A stretch of DNA of 56,286 nucleotides, from positions 1-56,286 of the forward strand of contig CAUEJN010000003.1 of assembly GCA_959018045.1 (NCBI GenBank). Reading direction: 5' to 3'. The notes beneath the pieces were generated by a model, which did no database searches, was not told where the DNA came from, and saw only the letters and a list, made by a program, of their open reading frames with translations. The position numbers and the translations under genes were made by a program. Shown in pieces: positions 41,228 through 48,243 of the stretch (positions are counted from its first letter, which is position 1; every line of letters starts with the position of its first letter). Source of the DNA: an uncultured Butyricicoccus sp. GTDB taxonomy: Bacteria > Bacillota > Clostridia > Oscillospirales > Butyricicoccaceae.

Positions 41228-41256
41228 AAAGGAACGCTCTCGGGCGTTCCTTTTTT
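41228..41256 (+). terminator. Intrinsic terminator after sstT
   Basis: GGAACGC-TCTC-GGGCGTTCC-type hairpin followed by T6. Confidence 0.85.
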
Positions 41257-41310
41257 GCTCGATTTCTACCAATTTCTGCAAAATTTTACAAACGCTTTTC
41301 CAAGGTACGA

Positions 41311-41339
41311 TTGTCTTTTCGCGCGCCGCGGGATATGAT
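41311..41339 (+). promoter_or_regulatory. Promoter of small Cys-rich gene and ppk
   Basis: TTGTCT (41311-41316), 17-base spacer, TATGAT (41334-41339). Confidence 0.72.
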
Positions 41340-41409
41340 AAAAACACAATGACAATTCCGTGTGCACGCGATTACCTGACCGTTTTTTTCAAAGAAAGGG
41401 GCTTTTGCC

Positions 41410-41604
41410 ATGATTCCCTGTAAGTCCACCTGTCTGATGTATCAGGAAGGCTGTCACAAGACCTGCCCGGTCTGGCGGCAGCAGCAGAAAAAGCGCAGTG
41501 AGGAATATCGCCGCAAGCTCACCTATTTAAAGGAGTATAATGAGATTTGCAGCACGGTCGTCAGTCAGCTCAAACGCATGAGCTGTCATAGGACTTATTT
41601 TTAA
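41410..41604 (+). CDS. Small Cys-rich conserved hypothetical protein
   Basis: A 64-residue protein with a CxxxCxxxxxxCxxxC start (MIPCKSTCLMYQEGCHKTCP) and a basic coiled helix (RQQQKKRSEEYRRKLTYLKE). AAAGAAAGGGGC precedes it. The Cys pattern suggests a zinc- or disulfide-stabilised knuckle; many Clostridia genomes carry proteins of this kind, usually unnamed. It lies 20 bases before ppk on one transcript, so a regulatory link with polyphosphate synthesis is possible but unproven. Confidence 0.75.
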   Translation: MIPCKSTCLMYQEGCHKTCPVWRQQQKKRSEEYRRKLTYLKEYNEICSTVVSQLKRMSCHRTYF

Positions 41605-41623
41605 GGAGGCGGGAAAACCCCAA

Positions 41624-43747
41624 ATGCCCGATACCAGATTTACACAAAACCGAGAACTGTCCTGGCTGCGCTTTAACGAGCGCGTGCTGATGGAGGCCAC
41701 CGACGAGACCGTGCCGCTGCTCGAGCGCCTCAAGTTCATTGCCATCTTCACCAGCAACCTGGACGAATTTTTTATGATTCGCGTGGGCAGTCTGTTCGAT
41801 CTGTCCCACTTCAAGACGCACACCATCGACCAGAAGAGCGGCTGGACGCCCGGCGAGCAGCTGACGCACATCTATGAGACCGTCCGCGTGCTCTATGCCC
41901 GCCGTCAGCAGATCTATCAGGAGGTCGAACAGCAGCTGCGCGTGCACGGCATCTGCCAGCTGCACTATGACGAGCTGGCAGAGACCGAGGTCAAGTTCGT
42001 GCGCCAGTATTTCAAATCCTCCATCGCGCCCATCCTGTCGCCGCAGATCGTGGACACCCACCATCCCTTCCCGCATCTGCAAAATAAGGCGCTGCATATC
42101 GGCGCATGGCTCAAATATAAAAACGATCCCATGTTTGCGGTCATTCCGGTGCCCGCCGTCCTGCCCGAGGTCATCTTTTTGCCCGGCAGCGAGACGCGCT
42201 ACATCCGTACCGAGGAAGTCATCCTAGAGCACGTGTCCCAGATCTTCAAGGACGACACGATTCTGGAAAAGACCGTTTTCTGCGTCACTCGCAACGCCGA
42301 TATCAACCCCGACGACGAGGCGTTCGACTTCGACAGTGACGATTTCCGCGGCAAGATGAAAAAACTGCTGCGCCAGCGCCAGCGCCTCGCGCCCGTGCGC
42401 CTCGAGCTGTCTCGGCCGATCAGCGAGACCTTCTTAAAGTACTTAAAGGAGCACCTGCCGGTCACGCAGGAACAGGTCTATGTCACCAATGCGCCGCTCA
42501 AAATGGGTTATGCCTTTGCCTTGCCTGCAAAACTCAGCGAAAACAAGCGCCACGCCCTGACTGACGCACCGTTTACACCCGGTGTACCGCATGGGGTGCG
42601 CTTAAATGCGCCTATTACACCGCAGGTACAGGCGCATGATATCCTGCTGTCCTATCCCTTTGAGGGCATGGACACCTTTTTGCACCTCATCCGCGAGTCG
42701 GCATACGACCCGGATGTTATTTCCATTAAAATCACCATTTATCGACTGGCGCGTAAGGCCAAGCTGGTCGAGTACCTGTGCGCGGCTGCCGAGGCCGGCA
42801 AGGACGTCACCGCCTTCATCGAGCTGCGCGCACGCTTTGACGAGCAGAATAATATCGACTGGTCAGAGCGTCTGGAGGATGCCGGATGCACGGTCATTTA
42901 CGGCGTGGAGAATTATAAAGTGCACTCTAAAGTCTGCCTGATTACCCGCCGCAGCCAGGGCAGCGTGCAGTATATCACCCAGGTCGGTACGGGTAACTAT
43001 AATGAGAAAACCGCTTTGCAGTATACCGACTTGTCGCTGATTACAGCCAATCCGGCCATCGGTCAGGACGCAAACCACTTCTTCCAGAACCTCGCCATCG
43101 GCAATGTGTCCGGTCAGTACGAGCATTTGATGGTCGCCCCGTCCTCGCTCAAGACCAGCATCATCCGCGAGATTGATCGCGAGATCGCCAAGCGCGGTGA
43201 GGGGCGCATCTTCATCAAGATGAACGCCATCACCGATATCGACCTGATCGAGAAGCTCAAACAGGCCTCGTGCGCTGGCGTGCGCGTGCGTATGATCGTG
43301 CGCGGTATCTGCTGTATTCTGCCCGATATCCCGGAGAAAACCGAGAATATTGAGGTCATTTCCATCGTCGGACGCTTCCTCGAACACTCCCGCGTGTATT
43401 GCTTCGGTCAGGGAAATGACGAGCGTATGTATATCGCCTCGGCTGACTTTATGACGCGCAATACGGAAAAGCGCGTGGAAGTCGCATGTCCGATTTATGA
43501 CCAGGCCGTCCGCGAGAAGATTCACGATCTGATGGATACCTGTTGGGCGGATAACGTCAAGGCACGCGCTTTGCAGCGTGATGGTTCTTACCGTACCCGT
43601 CCCATCCACGAAACGCCGATTGACAGTCAACAGATGCTCATGGCCAAGGCACTCGAGCCGGACGATCAAATGACCGATCTGGAACCGGATAAAAAGCATG
43701 GGTTCATGGATTGGCTGACTGGTCTGTTCCACGGTCATAAAGGATAA
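41624..43747 (+). CDS. ppk1: Polyphosphate kinase 1
   Basis: A 707-residue PPK1 that reversibly makes polyphosphate from ATP. N-terminal NRELSWLRFNERVLMEA, head domain with TSNLDEFFMIRVGSL, the autophosphorylated histidine H434 in YKVHSKVCLITRR, and the second active-site histidine H588 in RFLEHSRVYCFG (phospholipase-D-like repeats). Length and spacing match the characterised enzymes. AAGGAGGCGGG precedes the ATG. No exopolyphosphatase gene is nearby. Ends 3-5 bases before repeat copy F, which seems to replace a normal terminator. Confidence 0.96.
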   Translation: MPDTRFTQNRELSWLRFNERVLMEATDETVPLLERLKFIAIFTSNLDEFFMIRVGSLFDLSHFKTHTIDQKSGWTPGEQLTHIYETVRVLYARRQQIYQEVEQQLRVHGICQLHYDELAETEVKFVRQYFKSSIAPILSPQIVDTHHPFPHLQNKALHIGAWLKYKNDPMFAVIPVPAVLPEVIFLPGSETRYIRTEEVILEHVSQIFKDDTILEKTVFCVTRNADINPDDEAFDFDSDDFRGKMKKLLRQRQRLAPVRLELSRPISETFLKYLKEHLPVTQEQVYVTNAPLKMGYAFALPAKLSENKRHALTDAPFTPGVPHGVRLNAPITPQVQAHDILLSYPFEGMDTFLHLIRESAYDPDVISIKITIYRLARKAKLVEYLCAAAEAGKDVTAFIELRARFDEQNNIDWSERLEDAGCTVIYGVENYKVHSKVCLITRRSQGSVQYITQVGTGNYNEKTALQYTDLSLITANPAIGQDANHFFQNLAIGNVSGQYEHLMVAPSSLKTSIIREIDREIAKRGEGRIFIKMNAITDIDLIEKLKQASCAGVRVRMIVRGICCILPDIPEKTENIEVISIVGRFLEHSRVYCFGQGNDERMYIASADFMTRNTEKRVEVACPIYDQAVREKIHDLMDTCWADNVKARALQRDGSYRTRPIHETPIDSQQMLMAKALEPDDQMTDLEPDKKHGFMDWLTGLFHGHKG

Positions 43748-44126
43748 AACCCGCCCGCAGGCGACAATCGGGGTCCAGGGGACGAGTTCCCTGGCGCAGT
43801 CCAGCCGCGTAGGCTGGCCGCGCTCCGCAGAGCGCGGAATCTCCTTTTGATTTTCCCGTCCCCCGCAAGGGAAAATCAACTAAAATAAAAAAGAAAAGCG
43901 CGTCCGCAGACGCGCAATACTCCGCGCACAAGGTGCGCTCATAAAAAAGACCGTCCCAAAGGACGGTCTTTTTCTCTTGTATGTTTGAGTTGATTCCCGG
44001 GTCGGACACCGGGAATCAAAGGGGAGTTTCGCGGCTTGCGAGCCGCGACTTGAGGCTCTGCCTCAAGACTCCGCAAGCCTTTCGAGAAAGGCTTGAGCGA
44101 AAGCTTCAATTCGCCTGCGGGCGGGA
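43748..44126. repeat. Composite hairpin repeat, copy F
   Basis: Between convergent ppk1 and ribH. Left: CCAGGG/CCCTGG-type and CCAGCC/GGCTGG hairpins, then hp2 CCGCGCTC-CGCA-GAGCGCGG (43818-43837) and hp1 GATTTTCCC/GGGAAAATC; the usual hp3 and hp4 are replaced. Core: GCGCGTC-CGCA-GACGCGC, then AAGACCGTCC/GGACGGTCTT with a T5 tail (terminator-like). Right: hp1 GATTCCCGG/CCGGGAATC, hp2 CGCGGCT-TGCG-AGCCGCG (44030-44047), hp3 CTTGAGG/CCTCAAG, hp4 AAGCCTTT/AAAGGCTT. It touches the ribH stop codon. Confidence 0.88.
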
Positions 44127-44591
44127 TTAGGCCATCGCGCGGCACAGGTTGACCATTTCAACCGCACCCTGTGCGCAATCAAAGCCCTTATTACCTGCCT
44201 TGGTGCCCGCACGCTCAATCGCCTGCTCAATGGTATCGGTGGTCAGCACACCGAACATAACCGGCACGCCGGTGGACAGCGATACCTGTGCGATACCCTT
44301 AGACACCTCCGCGCACACATAATCATAATGGCTGGTACTGCCGCGGATGACAGCGCCCAGGCAGATGACCGCGTCATACTTACCGCTCTGTGCCATCTTG
44401 GATGCAATCAGCGGAATCTCGAACGCACCCGGTACCCAGGCAACGTCGATGTCCTCCTCGCGCACGTCCAGACGGGTCAGGCCGTCCATTGCGCCGCCCA
44501 GCAGCTTGCTGGTGATGAACTCGTTAAAACGTGCGGCAACGATGCCCACCTTGATGTTTTGCGCGGTCAGTTTTCCTTCGAACAGATTCAT
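44127..44591 (-). CDS. ribH: 6,7-dimethyl-8-ribityllumazine synthase
   Basis: A 154-residue lumazine synthase that condenses the pyrimidine from RibD with dihydroxybutanone phosphate. VAARFNEFITSKLLGGAMDG, WVPGAFEIPLIASKMA (52-67 region) and VICLGAVIRGSTSHYDYV (active-site His in TSHYDYV) are all intact. I start at MNLFEGKL (44591), 9 bases after AAAGG. Last gene of the ribD-ribE-ribBA-ribH operon; transcription runs into repeat copy F. Confidence 0.96.
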   Translation of the reverse strand: MNLFEGKLTAQNIKVGIVAARFNEFITSKLLGGAMDGLTRLDVREEDIDVAWVPGAFEIPLIASKMAQSGKYDAVICLGAVIRGSTSHYDYVCAEVSKGIAQVSLSTGVPVMFGVLTTDTIEQAIERAGTKAGNKGFDCAQGAVEMVNLCRAMA

Positions 44592-44619
44592 TGTACTCAT
44601 CCTTTCGGTCATTTTGTGC

Positions 44620-45819
44620 TTAGTAGTTTAAGATATGTCCCATGCGCTTCTGTTTGGTCTTGAGGTAGAACAGGTCGTGCGCGGTCGCGGCAACCTGAAT
44701 GGGCACGCGCTCAACGATCTCCACGCCGAAGCCGTCCAGACCATAGACCTTTTCCGGGTTGTTGGTTAAGAGACGCAGCTCTTTCGCACCCAGATCCTGC
44801 AAGATCTGCGCACCAATCCAGTACTCGCGCAGGTCGGGAGCGAAGCCCAGCTTGACGTTTGCCTCGACCGTATCAAAGCCCTGTTCCTGCAACTCGTACG
44901 CCTTGAGCTTGTTAATCAGGCCGATGCCGCGGCCCTCCTGACGCATGTACAGCAGAACGCCGCGACCCTCTTTCTCGATCTGGGTGAGCGCTGCCGCGAG
45001 CTGCTGGCCGCAGTCGCAACGAGCCGAGCCGAACACATCGCCGGTCAGGCACTCGGAGTGTACGCGGCATAAAAGCTGCTTGCCGTCGCCGATCTCGCCC
45101 TTGACCAGTGCGACATGGTGCTCGCCGGTCAGGTCGTTGATATAGCCGTAGATGCGGAAATCACCGAACCGGGTGGGCATTTCGGCGCAGGCCTCGCGCA
45201 CGACGTGCTTGTCGTGACGGCGGCAGTAGTCCTGCAAATCCCGAATGGTAATCATGGTCATGCCCCATTTTTCCGCATGCTCGCGCAGCTCGTCGCCGCG
45301 CATCATGGTGCCGTCGTCGCGCATGATCTCGCAGCACAGACCGCACTCGGGCAGGCCGGCCTGACGCATGAGGTCGACAGTTGCCTCGGTGTGACCCGGA
45401 CGGCACAGCACACCGCCGCGGCGGGCAACCAGCGGGAACACATGACCCGGACGGCGGAAGTCCTCCGGGCGGGAAGCCGGGTCGACGCAGGCACGGCAGG
45501 TAAAACCGCGTTCTTCGGCCGAGATACCGGTCGTGGTCTTGACGTGGTCAATGGACACGGTGAAGGCGGTCTGGTGGTTGTCGGTGTTGACCTTAACCAT
45601 CTGCTCGAGACCCAGACGCTGTGCAATTTCCTCGCTCATGGGCGTGCAGATCAGTCCCTTGGCGTACTTCGCCATGAAATTGACGTTTTCGGTGGTTGCA
45701 AACCGCGCAGCGCAGATCATATCGCCCTCATTTTCGCGGTTTTCGTCATCAGTGACCAGGATGATCTTGCCCTGTCGCAGGTCTTCGAGCGCCTGCTCGA
45801 TGGTGTTGTTCTGTTGCAT
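44620..45819 (-). CDS. ribBA: Bifunctional DHBP synthase / GTP cyclohydrolase II
   Basis: A 399-residue fusion supplying both riboflavin precursors. Residues 1 to about 200 are RibB (DDENRENEGDMICAARFATT, acidic metal loop; later GHTEATVDLMRQAGL), and about 205-399 RibA (LVKGEIGDGKQLLCRVHSEC, zinc ligands in ECLTGDVFGSARCDCGQQL, then MRQEGRGIGLINKLKAY). All key residues are present in both halves. Start at 45819 after GGGAGG. Between ribE and ribH in the FMN-riboswitch operon. Confidence 0.97.
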   Translation of the reverse strand: MQQNNTIEQALEDLRQGKIILVTDDENRENEGDMICAARFATTENVNFMAKYAKGLICTPMSEEIAQRLGLEQMVKVNTDNHQTAFTVSIDHVKTTTGISAEERGFTCRACVDPASRPEDFRRPGHVFPLVARRGGVLCRPGHTEATVDLMRQAGLPECGLCCEIMRDDGTMMRGDELREHAEKWGMTMITIRDLQDYCRRHDKHVVREACAEMPTRFGDFRIYGYINDLTGEHHVALVKGEIGDGKQLLCRVHSECLTGDVFGSARCDCGQQLAAALTQIEKEGRGVLLYMRQEGRGIGLINKLKAYELQEQGFDTVEANVKLGFAPDLREYWIGAQILQDLGAKELRLLTNNPEKVYGLDGFGVEIVERVPIQVAATAHDLFYLKTKQKRMGHILNY

Positions 45820-45835
45820 AAAAAAGCCTCCCAAA

Positions 45836-46468
45836 TCAGTAGCCGCAGCGGGCTAAGAATGCCTGGGTGATGCCCGCATCCGGGCTGCCCAGCAGTTTTT
45901 CGACATATTTTCCGATGCAGTCGGTCTCCAGATTGACCGTATCCCCGACCCGCCGAGCGGACAGGGTGGTCTGTCCCTGGGTGTGCGGGATGATGGAGAC
46001 CGAGAAGTCGCGTCCGGTGACGGCAGCGACGGTCAGGCTGATGCCGTCAATGGCGATCGAGCCCTTTTCCACGATGTAGCGCAGCAGGGACGGCGTGGCG
46101 CTGACTGTATACCAAATCGCATTGCCGTCCGGTCGAATACGGGTGATTCTGCCCGTGCCGTCGATGTGGCCGGACACGATATGCCCGCCGAAGCGGCCGT
46201 TTGCGGGCATGGCGCGTTCTAAATTGACCGGGCTGCCCGGTTTCAGTGCGCCGAGGGACGAGCGGTTGAGTGTCTCGTGCATCACGTCGGCGGTGAACGC
46301 GCTCGATGTAAACGAAGTGACCGTCAGGCACACGCCGCACACCGCGATGCTGTCGCCCAGATGCACGTCCTCGAGCACCTTGGACGCTGCGATGGTCAGC
46401 ACGGCGTTTGCCGGTTCGCGCCGGATGGACTGTACCCGTCCGACTTCCTCTACGATTCCTGTAAACAT
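45836..46468 (-). CDS. ribE: Riboflavin synthase, alpha subunit
   Basis: A 210-residue protein with two tandem lumazine-binding beta-barrels. The first starts MFTGIVEEVGRVQSI and contains DSIAVCGVCLTVTSF; the second contains GSIAIDGISLTVAAV. It converts two ribityllumazines to riboflavin. Overlaps the end of ribD by 19 bases, an overlap that implies translational coupling. Length standard. Confidence 0.96.
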   Translation of the reverse strand: MFTGIVEEVGRVQSIRREPANAVLTIAASKVLEDVHLGDSIAVCGVCLTVTSFTSSAFTADVMHETLNRSSLGALKPGSPVNLERAMPANGRFGGHIVSGHIDGTGRITRIRPDGNAIWYTVSATPSLLRYIVEKGSIAIDGISLTVAAVTGRDFSVSIIPHTQGQTTLSARRVGDTVNLETDCIGKYVEKLLGSPDAGITQAFLARCGY

Positions 46469-47568
46469 GCAATGACCTCACTTTCCAGCAGCAGATCGTC
46501 GCCCAGCTGGGTGACACGGGGTACGGACAGGCGGACGGCGTCGTCCGGGTAGGCAACGCCCACGCCCTGCACCGGGGTTTTAGCCTGTGCGCCGCCGAAC
46601 AGCTTGGGCGCGATGTAGGCCTGCACGCGGTGAACGATGCCCGCGCGCAGCGCCGCCCAGGCGAGCGTGCCGCCGCCCTCGAGCACGATGCTGTCGATGC
46701 CGCGTGCGCCGAGCGCCTGCATGAGCGCTGCAAGATCGACATGCCCGTCGGCATCGGCCCGAACGGTCAGAATCTCGCATCCCGCGGCCAGATAGGGCGC
46801 GTGACGGTCGGGGTCGGTGCAGCAGGTCGCCAAAATGGTGGTCAGGCTGCCCGCGCTCTCGACCAGACGGGCGGACGGCGGGGTGGACAGGCGGCTGTCG
46901 CACACGATGCGGATGGGGTCGCGGCCGCCGGGAATGCGGCAGGTCAGCATGGGGTCGTCGGCCAGCACCGTGCCCGCGCCGACCATGATGGCCGTGTACC
47001 GGTTGCGGTCGCGGTGCACCTGCTCGCGTGCAATTTCTCCGGTGATCCACTGGGAAGCACCTGTGCGCGTCGCGATCTTGCCGTCCATGGTCATGGCGTA
47101 TTTGAGCACCACAAAGGGTGTTTTGTGACGGATATAGTGAAAAAACGGTGCGTTTAAGCGGTCGCACTCGTCTTTCAGGACATTTTCCACCACTTCAATG
47201 CCGTGTTCGCGCAATATCTGCACGCCCTTTCCAGCAACCAGCGGGTTGGGGTCGGACGAGCCGACGACCACGCGCGCAAGTCCCTGTTCGATGAGCGCGT
47301 CGGTACACGGCGGGGTCTTGCCTTGGTGGCAGCAGGGCTCGAGCGTCACGTAGATGGTCGCGCCGCGCGGCGATTCGGTGCAGTTTGCCAGCGCGTTGCG
47401 CTCGGCGTGCGGACCGCCGAACATGGCGTGCCATCCCTCACCGATCACCCGGCCATCCCGGACGATGACCGCGCCGACCAGGGGATTGGGGCTGACATGT
47501 CCCGCGCCGCGTGCGGCAAGCGACAGCGCACGGCGCATATATTCCAGATCTTCAGCCGAATGGCTCAT
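46450..47568 (-). CDS. ribD: Bifunctional diaminohydroxyphosphoribosylaminopyrimidine deaminase/reductase
   Basis: A 372-residue enzyme for the second and third steps of riboflavin synthesis. The N-terminal cytidine-deaminase-like domain has H54-A-E56 and zinc ligands C79 and C88 (EPCCHQGKTPPC). The C-terminal reductase domain starts near 150 (FVVLKYAMTMDGKIATRTGA, then SQWITGE). Start at MSHSAED (47568), preceded by GAGGCGG. First gene after the FMN riboswitch and two terminators. Confidence 0.96.
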   Translation of the reverse strand: MSHSAEDLEYMRRALSLAARGAGHVSPNPLVGAVIVRDGRVIGEGWHAMFGGPHAERNALANCTESPRGATIYVTLEPCCHQGKTPPCTDALIEQGLARVVVGSSDPNPLVAGKGVQILREHGIEVVENVLKDECDRLNAPFFHYIRHKTPFVVLKYAMTMDGKIATRTGASQWITGEIAREQVHRDRNRYTAIMVGAGTVLADDPMLTCRIPGGRDPIRIVCDSRLSTPPSARLVESAGSLTTILATCCTDPDRHAPYLAAGCEILTVRADADGHVDLAALMQALGARGIDSIVLEGGGTLAWAALRAGIVHRVQAYIAPKLFGGAQAKTPVQGVGVAYPDDAVRLSVPRVTQLGDDLLLESEVIACLQES

Positions 47569-47589
47569 AAAATACCGCCTCATTTCTGC

Positions 47590-47627
47590 AAAAAAAGATG
47601 CCCCGAACCTTGGGGTTCAGGGCATCA
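47590..47627 (-). terminator. Second (proximal to ribD) leader terminator
   Basis: Minus strand GATGCCC(C) and (G)GGGCATC-type arms around GAACCCCAAGGTTC, followed by eight T just 15-20 bases before the ribD start. Confidence 0.85.
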
Positions 47628-47660
47628 GACAAAATCGAAAAATAAGCGCATTTACCAACA

Positions 47661-47692
47661 AAAAAACCCCGGAATGCAAGCATTCCAGGGCG
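47661..47692 (-). terminator. First leader terminator after the FMN aptamer
   Basis: Minus strand CCCTGGAATGC-TT-GCATTCCGGGG followed by seven T. With the next terminator it gives a two-stage attenuator. Confidence 0.85.
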
Positions 47693-47738
47693 TAAAAGTT
47701 CGGCAAATACACGAAGATCGTGTGATCTTGGAGTTTTG

Positions 47739-47852
47739 TCATCTTCTTTCATCCAGACTGTACTGTCGGCTTCGGAGTTTCACCGAATCATGCCTTGCGG
47801 CTCGTGGGCTGTACCACCGGTAGGGAATTGCACCCTGCCCTGAAGATGTATG
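47739..47852 (-). ncRNA. FMN riboswitch (RFN element)
   Basis: The minus strand shows the RFN consensus in order: TCAGGGCAGGGTGCAATTCC, CTACCGGTGG, AGCCCACGAGCC, a hairpin TTCGGTGAAACTCCGAA, then GCCGACAGTACAGTCTGGAT and GAAAGAAGATG. FMN binding should stabilise the terminators downstream and shut off ribDE-BA-H. Confidence 0.97.
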
Positions 47853-47868
47853 TTGTGTTTGCGAGGTC

Positions 47869-47898
47869 AGTATACGCCCGTATGGCGAATTTTGTCAA
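47869..47898 (-). promoter_or_regulatory. Promoter of the rib operon
   Basis: Minus strand TTGACA (47893-47898), 18-base spacer, TATACT (47869-47874). The 345 bases from 47899 to 48243 hold no gene; the right part is the leader of the c-di-GMP gene, with CAGGAGGG before ATG 48244. Confidence 0.85.
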
Positions 47899-48243
47899 GC
47901 ATTATTTTAGCAGACTGCTGTAAAAAATGTGTGGGAAGCCGAAAACCAGAGCGCAGAATGAGAGGACAAAAAAGATCAGAAACTGTGCGATGGACAGAGT
48001 TTTTTGTATCCGGATGAATGATACAAAACGTAGGCGATATAAAACACAGCAAAGGACGCGCGCGGACTAGAACAGCGGTGCGCATTCGGCGGGAGATGAA
48101 ACATAGAAAAGCTTGACAGAGGTACCTCGGACGTGAGAGAATGATAGAAATAAACCATTCTTTCTGCCGCAAAAAATCCGGACGGTTTGCCCGTCTGCAC
48201 ACGGTTTTTGACCGACTGAAAGTACGTACCCAGGAGGGCAAAA

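Noticed and set aside
419..44126. Composite repeats as insertion sequences
   Set aside because: No transposase frame, no constant terminal inverted repeats and no visible target duplication; stems covary instead of being copied.
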